Notes: a model not told the origin generated them from the letters alone. A stretch of DNA of 5,023 nucleotides from Dehalococcoidia bacterium (GCA_012271225.1 JAAXGS010000194.1:1-5023), one strand, 5' to 3'. Counted from the stretch's first letter, positions 1 to 5,023 are shown. A program made the numbers and translations.

Positions 1-267
1 ATGATCAAGAAGATGAACATCGATATCCTGGGCGTTGTCGAGAACATGTCCGGCGACATCTTTGGCAAGGGCGGGGGAGAGCGGCTCGCCGCCGATCTGG
101 CCGTGCCGTTTCTGGGGCGGCTGGAACTGTCCCGGGATTTCAGCGACATCGGCCCGGACCTTGCGGTGATCAAGCACAAGAAGGCCCAGCGCAGGTATCA
201 GGAGATCGCCTCCGGGATGATCGCCCGCGCGCAGGAGGTTGTGCCGGCTGCGGAAATCGCGTCCTGA
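1..267 (+). CDS. Mrp/ApbC-family P-loop ATPase, Fe-S cluster carrier (C-terminal part, cut by window edge)
   Basis: This is the last 88 codons of an Mrp/ApbC/NBP35-type ATPase, a cytosolic scaffold that hands iron-sulfur clusters to apoproteins. What shows it is the family block ENMS (residues 14-17), the F-G-x-GGGE block (21-27) and the VPFLG strand (35-39), followed by the usual C-terminal helix. The Walker A (deviant P-loop) half lies outside the window, so the ATG at base 1 is an internal Met and not the start. The frame ends at TGA 265-267. An oddity is that most family members have a CxxC between ENMS and the glycine block, which binds the bridging cluster. Here the two blocks are almost fused and no Cys occurs anywhere in the visible part. 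The family call is firm; whether it still carries a cluster is open. The next gene is convergent. Confidence 0.85.
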   Translation: MIKKMNIDILGVVENMSGDIFGKGGGERLAADLAVPFLGRLELSRDFSDIGPDLAVIKHKKAQRRYQEIASGMIARAQEVVPAAEIAS

Positions 268-272
268 GCAGA

Positions 273-300
273 GTGCGCGCAGACGTCCGACAGCGCTCAC
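273..300 (+). other. Weak hairpin just after mrp
   Basis: Arms 273-280 (GTGCGCGC) and 293-300 (GCGCTCAC) pair with one mismatch around a 12-base loop, starting 6 bases after the mrp stop. No T-run follows, so it is not a convincing intrinsic terminator. It could stabilise the mRNA 3' end or be chance in GC-rich DNA. Confidence 0.25.
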
Positions 301-326
301 CTGTCCTTCGATGGCAGGGCAGGGGA

Positions 327-526
327 TTTTAAACTGACACCCCCGGCTTGTATGAATGCTTGGTAGTCCCTTTATGTAAGACGTTTTTTGGCAAACCGTA
401 CTCGGCTTGCGATACGCAGTCTGCGTGAATGATTAGTTAGCCCTGTTGCAAGGAGTTTTAGACTGGCCGCACACGGCGTGCCGCACGCGGTTTCCGTGCC
501 CAGTTTGGCAGTCCTTTTATCGGGAG
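327..526 (+). repeat. Degenerate three-copy tandem repeat with a shared hairpin
   Basis: Three successive units fill most of the mrp-ftsK gap: unit 1 about 327-384 (short form), unit 2 385-455 and unit 3 456-526 (71 bases each). Units 2 and 3 match at 43 of 71 positions with no gap. Unit 1 matches unit 3 at 15 of 18 positions over 358-375 versus 503-520, and lacks about 12 bases of the middle. Each unit runs TTTT, then a left arm, then CGGCTTG or CGGCGTG (344-350, 403-409, 474-480), then a variable centre, a right arm and a T-rich tail. The arms pair at the same register in all three: 332-338 with 362-368, 390-396 with 436-442, and 461-467 with 507-513. I do not recognise the family. There is no convincing reading frame. 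The array is less GC-rich than its neighbours. Confidence 0.7.
461..520 (+). terminator. Probable intrinsic terminator for mrp (third repeat unit)
   Basis: GACTG (461-465) pairs with CAGTC (509-513), and C467 pairs with G507. Inside this, CACGG (472-476) can pair with CCGTG (494-498), and CGTG (477-480) with CACG (484-487). The outer stem is followed directly by CTTTTAT (514-520), the T-run expected for termination on the plus strand. It lies about 190 bases after the mrp stop, which is far, and its outer stem is modest. Units 1 and 2 offer weaker versions upstream. Confidence 0.4.
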
Positions 527-598
527 ATTGTCAGGCCGTGAGGGCAGCAGGGCAGGGATAGGACAGCGGCCCGGAATGGAGGCCCTGGGGCGTCGAGG

Positions 599-3500
599 CT
601 AATCCTCCAGCTCGTCCTGCTCACGGGATCGCCGCAGCCCGCGTCCTGCAGTCTCCGCGGGGGCGTTGGGGATTTCCGCCTTGGCGAGGCCCTCTTCGAC
701 GAGTCTGTCGCGCAGGCGGGCGGCTCGCGGATAGCCGATGCCAAGACGCCTCTGAAGCAGGGATGTCGATACCTTGCCGTTATACAGATCGGCCAGAGAC
801 CGCGCCTGTTCCAGAATATCGTCGCCGTTGGCGCCGTTGCGCTTGGCCCCGTTGGAGTCTCCGGCGCCGTCCGAGGAGGATCGTCCCCTGGACTGAAGGC
901 CGATGTCCTCCGGAGTCACCAACTCCGGCAGTTCCGGCGGCACATAACCGCCGGATTGGGCGCGCCAGGCGTCCACCACCGCGTCTGATTCCTGCCCGGA
1001 GATGAACGCGCTCTGAATGCGAATGGGCCGTGACGCATCCTGCGGGAGATAGAGCATGTCGCCGCGTCCGAGAAGCTTTTCAGCCCCCGCCCCGTCGAGA
1101 ATTGTGCGGGAATCCACCAGCGACGTGACCATGAAACTGATGCGGGTGGGGAAATTGGCCTTGATGAGGCCGGTGATGACGTTGACGGAGGGCCGCTGCG
1201 TGGCGACAACGAGATGGATGCCCGTTGCGCGGCCCATCTGCGCGAGGCGCACAAGGCCATGTTCGACAGCCTTGCCGGCGGTCATCATAAGATCCGCCAG
1301 CTCATCAACGATCAACACAAGGTAGGGCATGCGCCTCTCGTCGCCGGTCTTTTCGTTGTAGGACGTGATGTCGCGCGCGCCCTCCCGGGCGAGCAGCTCA
1401 AGTCGCTCCTCCATCTGCTGCACCATCCAGTGGAGGGCGTTGACCACCTTGGGCGTGTCGATGATGACGGGCGTAATCAGGTGGGGGATGCCGTTGTAGA
1501 TGGTCAACTCCACGCGCTTGGGGTCGATCATGACGAACCGGAGGTCCTCCGGCGTGGCGCGCGTGATCAGGCTGGTGATGAGGCTGTTGATGAACACGCT
1601 CTTGCCGCTGCCTGTTGAGCCGGCAACCAGCAGGTGGGGCATCCGCGCCAGGTCCGCCACCACAGGCTCCCCGCCGCTCCCCTTGCCAAGCGGGAACGCG
1701 AGCTTGCTCTTGCCGCGCGCCTTGCGGTACTCCTCGCTCTGCAGTTGCGGGCGCATGTACACCGTTTCAGATTCCGGGTTTGGCACCTCGACGCCGATGA
1801 GGTTTGTGCCGGGGATCGGCTCAATGCGGACGCTGGCGGCCTTGAGTTGAAGAGCCAGATCATCATCCAGCTTGGCGATGGTGTCCACCTTGATACGGGT
1901 GCGCCCTGTCTCCTCGCGTCGCGTGACGATCACGCCCTCCTCATTCTTCTCCCGCACTGAGCGGTAGCGCCTGTCCCACCCGGGCCGCAGCCCGTACAGC
2001 GTCACGGTGGGGCCGGGCCGGACCTCGGTCACATCGACCTCAATCCCGTATTCCTGCAGGGTCTCCTGAATCGCGTCCGCCGTCTCCAGATGGGCATCGG
2101 TGTCCAACTCAACCGCCGGCTGTTCCTCGAACAACTTGAACGACGGGAACCGCCACGCAACCTTGGGCAGACCGGCAAACGGGTCGAACGAATCCAGCAG
2201 CTCCTGGCCGCTGCGGCCGATGCGTTCCTCATCATCGTCACGAGCGTCTTCAATCTCTTCGCTATCCGGGACGGGTCGCCCGGGAGGCGGGGAATCCCAG
2301 TCCTCCACCTCGGTGACCGCCTGATCGTCCCCTTGATCATCTCCCTGTTCATCCGGAGATGCCGCCGCGCCCCACGACTCCTCATCGTCATCTGTGGAGT
2401 CCCGGACGGTTGATGGCGGCATCCACTCGTCCTCGTCATCCTCGCTGACAAGCGCATTGGCATTGAACCCGTCCGCGCGGTCAGAACGGTCATGGGCATC
2501 CATGATGAATGGCTCATCCTGCGCGTCACCGTGATCGGCGGCGGCGTCAGTCACGCGCGCGTCCTGTTCGTTCCAGGCGCGCGCCTCTGTTGCATTGGTC
2601 TCAGGGGTGTCATCGGCGACAACGGCGGACTGCTCATCCGGCTCCGCGTCCCGCTGCCGCTCAGACGCGCGCGGCCTGATGTACCGCTCGCGGTAGGCGC
2701 GCATGCGGTCATCGACCTTGCCGTCCTTATCGTCGTCCGTCGTCCCTGGGACGACAATGCGTGGCTGCTCCTGCGCGGCGCGTTCCTCCGCCTGCCGCCG
2801 CTCCGGCTCAGGGCGTTTCCCGTCAGCCTCTTTGGCGTTCAGGCGCGCCTCCGCGCGCGCTCTGGCCTTGTCCCGCAGCACGCCGATGGGCTCCGGATAC
2901 CTGGGGGTTCTGGGGGGGCTCTCCTGGTCCGGGACAATGACGCGGGATCGGTCGACTGCCGTCGCCGTGTCCGGCAAGTCGGTTCCATCATCCAATGCCT
3001 GCGCGTCCTGCAGGCCCGGCTCCGCCCCCAACTCGCTTTGTGAGACGTCCATATCCGCCAGCCAGTCCGCGCCGCGATCGTTCATGTGTTTCGCGCGGCG
3101 GGATGAGCGGCGTGCCCTGATCGCGCGGTACGGCGCGATACACAGCGCCGCAGAGGCCGAAAGCGCGGCGAGGATGCCGATGACCTCCAACTGCGATAGC
3201 GCGGACAGCTCAGCTGTGTACCGGCTTTCAATCGGCGCTCCGCGTATCTCTGTAATCTCAAAGAGGTGGAGACCGGTCAGCGCGGCGGCCGTGGTGAGCG
3301 ATAAAGCGATGAACCAGCGCCAGACGGACAGGCTCCAGAAGCCGAAGACCCGCAGAGCGATGTACAAGCCAAGGAGGAGCGCCGGCCCGATGGCCAATGC
3401 CGGGCCCGCGTGCGTCCAGAGAGGCGCCAGCTCCTCCGTCAGTTGCGTCGGCTGCCAGACGGCGAGACCGATGGCTGCGGCGCTGATCAGCAGGAAGCCG

Positions 3501-3607
3501 AGAGCGATGATTCTGCGTGACGCGGCCGAGCCGCGGCCGATTGCCGCATCCTCAACGTCCGCGACGCTTGCCTCACGACGCCTTCGACGGGTGGTTCGCG
3601 TTGCCAT
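599..3607 (-). CDS. ftsK: FtsK/SpoIIIE DNA translocase (1002 aa)
   Basis: This is a septum-anchored, ATP-driven DNA pump that clears and aligns the chromosome termini during division. Four hydrophobic segments (about 33-51, 68-90, 94-114 and 139-158) follow an Arg-rich N-terminus. Residues about 165-470 form a charged, very acidic linker of low complexity. The motor follows: an alpha domain (about 485-640) with the PIPG and VEVPN blocks, then the RecA-like beta domain with Walker A GSTGSGKS (663-670), Walker B LVLIVDEL (763-770) and the ATQRP block (802-806). A winged-helix gamma domain (about 927-977) carries LLQRRLGIGYPRAAR, with Pro where many relatives have Asn. Residues about 541-569 are extra compared with E. 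coli FtsK. The ATG at 3607 is the first usable start, since an in-frame TAA lies five codons upstream. Shine-Dalgarno pairing is weak. galU lies 67 bases upstream on the same strand; mrp is convergent. Confidence 0.97.
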   Translation of the reverse strand: MATRTTRRRRREASVADVEDAAIGRGSAASRRIIALGFLLISAAAIGLAVWQPTQLTEELAPLWTHAGPALAIGPALLLGLYIALRVFGFWSLSVWRWFIALSLTTAAALTGLHLFEITEIRGAPIESRYTAELSALSQLEVIGILAALSASAALCIAPYRAIRARRSSRRAKHMNDRGADWLADMDVSQSELGAEPGLQDAQALDDGTDLPDTATAVDRSRVIVPDQESPPRTPRYPEPIGVLRDKARARAEARLNAKEADGKRPEPERRQAEERAAQEQPRIVVPGTTDDDKDGKVDDRMRAYRERYIRPRASERQRDAEPDEQSAVVADDTPETNATEARAWNEQDARVTDAAADHGDAQDEPFIMDAHDRSDRADGFNANALVSEDDEDEWMPPSTVRDSTDDDEESWGAAASPDEQGDDQGDDQAVTEVEDWDSPPPGRPVPDSEEIEDARDDDEERIGRSGQELLDSFDPFAGLPKVAWRFPSFKLFEEQPAVELDTDAHLETADAIQETLQEYGIEVDVTEVRPGPTVTLYGLRPGWDRRYRSVREKNEEGVIVTRREETGRTRIKVDTIAKLDDDLALQLKAASVRIEPIPGTNLIGVEVPNPESETVYMRPQLQSEEYRKARGKSKLAFPLGKGSGGEPVVADLARMPHLLVAGSTGSGKSVFINSLITSLITRATPEDLRFVMIDPKRVELTIYNGIPHLITPVIIDTPKVVNALHWMVQQMEERLELLAREGARDITSYNEKTGDERRMPYLVLIVDELADLMMTAGKAVEHGLVRLAQMGRATGIHLVVATQRPSVNVITGLIKANFPTRISFMVTSLVDSRTILDGAGAEKLLGRGDMLYLPQDASRPIRIQSAFISGQESDAVVDAWRAQSGGYVPPELPELVTPEDIGLQSRGRSSSDGAGDSNGAKRNGANGDDILEQARSLADLYNGKVSTSLLQRRLGIGYPRAARLRDRLVEEGLAKAEIPNAPAETAGRGLRRSREQDELED

Positions 3608-3616
3608 AGCCCGTCT

Positions 3617-3646
3617 ATTTTAGACTAATTTTAAAACCGCGTCCAA
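3617..3646 (-). promoter_or_regulatory. Promoter for ftsK, giving a probably leaderless mRNA
   Basis: On the minus strand TTGGAC (3641-3646) and TAAAAT (3617-3622) are separated by 18 bases, a good sigma-70-type match in an AT-rich patch. Transcription would start near 3609-3610, only 2-3 bases before the ATG at 3607. That fits the absence of a strong Shine-Dalgarno sequence there. The start point is inferred from spacing. Confidence 0.6.
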
Positions 3647-3662
3647 TACCTTGAGTGAAATA

Positions 3663-3685
3663 CCCTGTCTATGTCTATGACAGGG
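3663..3685 (-). terminator. Hairpin over the galU stop codon, weak terminator
   Basis: A perfect 7-base inverted repeat, CCCTGTC (3663-3669) and GACAGGG (3679-3685), encloses the galU stop codon (3675-3677) in its 9-base loop. On the minus strand it is followed by TATTTC, a poor T-run. It may partly end the galU transcript before the ftsK promoter, or only protect the 3' end. Confidence 0.4.
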
Positions 3686-4574
3686 CGTCTTTGAGTATCG
3701 TCCGCGCCGCATCGGCCATATCGGGCCGGCTCAGCGCGAACGCCGCCGCCGCCCGCAGGTGCCCCAGGGGATTGCCGGCGTCATAGCGGATTCCGTCAAA
3801 GGCGAGGGCGTAGGCGGGTGTTCCCTCCGCCCGCAGAATCTCCATGGCATCCGTGATTTGAATCTCATTCCGTGCGCCGGGGGGAGTGCGCCGTATTGCG
3901 TCAAAGATCGCGCCAGGCAGGATGTAACGCCCGACAATTCCAAGATCGGACGGCGCGTCGGACGGCGCAGGCTTTTCCACCATGCCGGTGACGCGAAAGA
4001 TCCCATCCTGCTCCGTCGACTGCTGTTCGTTCACGGCGGGTTCGATGGCGACGATGCCGTAGGCGGAGACGGTCTCCGGCGGCACATGCTCCACGCCGAT
4101 GTGTATTCCGGGGAACTGGGAGTGCGCGCGGATCATCTGCGCCAGGACAGGCTCCGGCGCATCGACGATGTCGTCCGGCAGAATCACGGCAAACGGCTCA
4201 TCCCCCACCGCGTCCGCCGCCTGCAGAATGGCGTGGCCGAGGCCGAGGGGCTGTTCCTGGTGAACAATCGTCACTGTCAAAGCGTCCATCAGGCGGCGCA
4301 CCTCCGGCCCGCTTGGATGGTCGCCAAGCGCCCGTTCAAGGTCCGCGACGCGGAGCGTGACAAAGTTCTCCATCACCGCCTTGCCGGGGGCGCTGATCAG
4401 GACAATGTCCGTGAGGCCGGAGTTGGCCGCCTCCTCCAGCGCGTAGAACAGCACGGGGCGATCCAGGATCGGCAGGATCTCCTTCGGGATGGCGAGTGTG
4501 GCGGGCAGGAATCGGGTTCCGCGCCCGCCGGCGACGATCACCGCCTTGCTGATGCCCGTGTTCAGTGTGGTCAT
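3675..4574 (-). CDS. galU: UTP-glucose-1-phosphate uridylyltransferase (299 aa)
   Basis: This cytosolic enzyme makes UDP-glucose from UTP and glucose-1-phosphate, feeding cell-envelope polysaccharides and glycolipids. The sequence shows the nucleotidyltransferase signature GGRGTRFLP (16-24), the Lys of IPKE (31), GLGHA (111-115), the metal-site block LPDD (132-135), VEKP (199-202), the VGRYIL block (214-219), NEIQITDA (236-243) and the GalU-type end DGIRYDAGNPLGHL (260-273). Length is normal for bacterial GalU. The close GalU relatives I know read PATKAIPKE; here that first Lys is Leu27, while the second is kept. The ATG at 4574 has GGAG (4580-4583) five bases upstream, which supports this start. 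A related dTDP- or CDP-sugar pyrophosphorylase is less likely given the VEKP and C-terminal blocks. Upstream on the same strand lies a structured leader with a terminator; ftsK follows after 67 bases. Confidence 0.93.
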   Translation of the reverse strand: MTTLNTGISKAVIVAGGRGTRFLPATLAIPKEILPILDRPVLFYALEEAANSGLTDIVLISAPGKAVMENFVTLRVADLERALGDHPSGPEVRRLMDALTVTIVHQEQPLGLGHAILQAADAVGDEPFAVILPDDIVDAPEPVLAQMIRAHSQFPGIHIGVEHVPPETVSAYGIVAIEPAVNEQQSTEQDGIFRVTGMVEKPAPSDAPSDLGIVGRYILPGAIFDAIRRTPPGARNEIQITDAMEILRAEGTPAYALAFDGIRYDAGNPLGHLRAAAAFALSRPDMADAARTILKDALS

Positions 4575-4614
4575 ACAGTCTCCGTCCTGAGCGCGACGCC
4601 GTCACATGGATGTC

Positions 4615-4642
4615 ATTGTGAGGGCCTGTGCGTGAGCCTCAA
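4615..4642 (-). promoter_or_regulatory. Weak candidate promoter for galU
   Basis: On the minus strand TTGAGG (4637-4642) and CACAAT (4615-4620) are 16 bases apart, each matching consensus at 4 of 6 positions. It would start RNA near 4608, about 34 bases before the galU ATG and just after the terminator. A match this weak could be chance. If it is not real, galU depends on read-through from the promoter near 4812. Confidence 0.25.
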
Positions 4643-4675
4643 AAAGCAAGGGGGTCCGGCCGAAGCCGAACCCCC
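4641..4675 (-). terminator. Strong intrinsic terminator upstream of galU
   Basis: Read on the minus strand, arms at 4665-4675 and 4650-4660 form 11 continuous pairs including one G-U, closed by a UUCG loop with a C-G closing pair, an exceptionally stable loop. TTGCTTTTT (4641-4649) follows. On the plus strand the same hairpin has a C-A mismatch and no T-run, so it acts on the minus strand. It ends a transcript started upstream and lies 66 bases before the galU ATG, so it is either the end of a small RNA or an attenuator. Confidence 0.75.
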
Positions 4676-4679
4676 TCTT

Positions 4680-4718
4680 CCCAAACGCCAAGAATCCGTA
4701 TGGCGCCTGGCGCCTGGG
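4680..4718 (-). other. Long hairpin between the small ORF and the terminator
   Basis: On the minus strand the arm at 4708-4718 pairs with the arm at 4680-4690 over 11 bases, including two G-U pairs, around a 17-base loop. The left arm begins at the base right after the stop of the small ORF, so a ribosome stopping there would cover it. The heptamer TGGCGCC is repeated back to back at 4701-4714 on the plus strand, which gives an alternative arm in the loop. Confidence 0.5.
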
Positions 4719-4775
4719 TTAGCCTTTGCTCACCTCACGAGTTGAAACAAGCTCTGGCCGTTTAGGTAAACACAT
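4719..4775 (-). CDS. Possible 18-residue peptide upstream of galU
   Basis: ATG at 4775 opens 18 codons giving MCLPKRPELVSTREVSKG, ending in TAA. I do not recognise it. In favour is an almost perfect Shine-Dalgarno sequence (4784-4795) on the same strand, 11 bases away, which is slightly long. An in-frame GTG at 4787 would give a 22-residue form with GGAGG about 7 bases before it. Against it, the frame is very short, and TTA, GTT, TCA, ACT, CGT and AAA codons are unlike the GC-rich choices in galU and ftsK. The same bases also form two small hairpins (4739-4754 and 4717-4734), so RNA structure may be the real constraint. It has no run of one codon as in amino-acid attenuators. It could be a leader peptide, a micro-gene or no gene at all. 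Confidence 0.35.
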   Translation of the reverse strand: MCLPKRPELVSTREVSKG

Positions 4776-4783
4776 GCGCCAAG

Positions 4784-4795
4784 TCACCTCCTTTC
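4784..4795 (-). promoter_or_regulatory. Twelve-base perfect Shine-Dalgarno sequence
   Basis: The minus strand reads GAAAGGAGGTGA, complementary over 12 bases to the usual 3' end of 16S rRNA. That is far longer than a normal ribosome binding site and much stronger than those of galU or ftsK. It sits upstream of the 18-codon frame. Such a site either drives heavy translation or is itself a regulatory ribosome-binding element. Confidence 0.55.
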
Positions 4796-4811
4796 CTCCA
4801 AAGATGCTGCA

Positions 4812-4822
4812 AGTATATACCA
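4812..4822 (-). promoter_or_regulatory. Extended -10 promoter for the galU leader RNA
   Basis: The minus strand reads TGGTATATACT here: a TG-n extension followed by TATATA (4814-4819), with TATACT (4812-4817) as an overlapping alternative. No good -35 is seen at the right distance; an A-tract lies there instead. RNA would start near 4805 and, if ended at the terminator, be about 165 nt long. An imperfect direct repeat (4833-4847 and 4872-4887) lies just upstream. Confidence 0.45.
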
Positions 4823-4941
4823 TGAAATCCGCGGCATTTTTTGTTCGTTCCCATCACGGCGTGTCCAGCAGGGCATTTCTTGATTCGCCCGGATCGCCGC
4901 GGCGGGACGCTCCGCGCCCAATGCCTGTCCGCCGCGCGCCA

Positions 4942-4970
4942 TTGACCGAATGCGCCGTCGCGCGGATACT
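4942..4970 (+). promoter_or_regulatory. Promoter of the SRP RNA gene
   Basis: TTGACC (4942-4947) and GATACT (4965-4970) are exactly 17 bases apart, each one or two changes from consensus. The predicted start at about 4977 coincides with the expected 5' end of the SRP RNA, which supports both calls. Confidence 0.8.
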
Positions 4971-4976
4971 GGTGCC

Positions 4977-5023
4977 GAGGCCATGCTAGGTGGGGAGCCA
5001 GCGGTGCCCTGTACTCGCAATCC
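4977..5023 (+). ncRNA. ffs: Signal recognition particle RNA, large bacterial type (5' end only)
   Basis: This RNA joins Ffh to form the signal recognition particle, which targets nascent membrane and secreted proteins to the membrane. From about 4984 the sequence follows the 5' Alu domain of the Bacillus-type RNA as I recall it: TGCTAGGTGGGGAG (4984-4997), then AGCGGTGCCCTGTAC (5000-5014) and TCGCAATCC. The GCGG at 5001-5004 would pair with CCGC running over the window edge to close helix 4. Presence of the Alu domain means the roughly 270-nt form and not the short 4.5S form of E. coli. The Ffh-binding tetraloop domain lies outside the window. The 5' end is inferred from promoter spacing. It is divergent from the galU leader. 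Confidence 0.88.

Larger units (their letters stand above)
314..557 (+). repeat. 11-base direct repeat flanking the hairpin array (314-324 and 547-557)
   Basis: The sequence GCAGGGCAGGG occurs exactly at 314-324 and again at 547-557, one copy on each side of the tandem array at 327-526. Each copy contains GGGCAGGG, which fits the E. coli FtsK-orienting motif GGGNAGGG, in the same orientation. The repeat is seen directly. Any role as a boundary duplication or as an FtsK site is inference, because the orienting motif for this lineage is unknown. Confidence 0.5.

Noticed and set aside
1..3. ATG at base 1 as the start of a small 88-residue protein
   Set aside because: The sequence aligns with the interior of Mrp proteins and the frame is open to the window edge, so it is an internal Met.
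327..526. CRISPR array
   Set aside because: Units are only about 60 percent identical, directly adjacent, and lack a repeat-spacer pattern.
327..526. Integron attC sites
   Set aside because: Tandem imperfect palindromes with a GTTAG at 436-440 recall attC, but the core RYYYAAC/GTTRRRY is not met, no cassette genes lie between units and no integrase is seen.
564..588. Hairpin CAGcGGCC / GGCCCTG as a terminator after ftsK
   Set aside because: The stem is short with a bulge and has no T-run on the minus strand; I could not identify a convincing ftsK terminator.
2707..2737. EF-hand-like DxDxDGxxD motif in the FtsK linker (residues 291-299)
   Set aside because: It lies in an acidic, low-complexity linker where such a pattern arises easily; no calcium-binding domain surrounds it.
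2703..3623. Long plus-strand frame (306 codons) opposite ftsK, and other frames antisense to ftsK and galU
   Set aside because: Typical shadow frames of GC-rich genes: Arg, Ser and Ala rich, with no recognisable domain, and fully overlapped by confident genes.
4717..4775. Cyclic-di-GMP or other known riboswitch
   Set aside because: AGCAAAGGCTAACC loosely recalls a GEMM segment, but the paired context and the other conserved blocks are missing.
4784..4795. Plus-strand TCACCTCCTTTC as the 3' end of a 16S rRNA gene
   Set aside because: Bases upstream do not resemble 16S helix 45 or anything else in 16S. The match is better read as a Shine-Dalgarno sequence on the other strand.
4784..5020. Minus-strand 78-codon frame
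   Set aside because: It runs through the SRP RNA gene and its promoter on the other strand and has no recognisable protein features.

Overview
The window comes from a GC-rich bacterial chromosome and carries ordinary housekeeping genes. Three things point, with moderate confidence, to Chloroflexota or a nearby deep-branching lineage. These are the large Alu-domain type of SRP RNA, an FtsK with an extra segment in its alpha domain, and an Mrp protein without the usual CxxC. No gene names the species.

Layout: bases 1-267 (+) are the 3' end of an Mrp/ApbC-type Fe-S carrier ATPase gene cut by the window edge. Bases 268-598 are a 331-base gap between convergent genes. This gap holds a degenerate three-copy tandem repeat (about 327-526) in which every copy can form the same hairpin followed by a T-rich stretch. 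The last copy makes a plausible terminator for mrp. Bases 599-3607 (-) encode a complete FtsK DNA translocase. Bases 3608-3674 hold a good ftsK promoter so close to the ATG that the mRNA is probably leaderless. Bases 3675-4574 (-) encode GalU, UTP-glucose-1-phosphate uridylyltransferase.

Upstream of galU (4575-4940), on the minus strand, lie an extended -10 promoter, a 12-base perfect Shine-Dalgarno sequence, an 18-codon reading frame, several adjoining hairpins and a strong cUUCGg-loop terminator. Together they form either a separate small RNA or micro-gene of about 165 nt, or a leader that controls galU. Facing the other way, a near-consensus promoter (4942-4970) drives the 5' end of the large bacterial SRP RNA, which runs off the right edge.

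The genes serve different processes: Fe-S assembly, chromosome segregation at division, UDP-glucose supply for the envelope, and protein targeting. galU and ftsK share a strand and are 67 bases apart, but ftsK has its own promoter. The least explained parts are the hairpin repeat array and the galU leader. I saw no mobile element, CRISPR array or tRNA.
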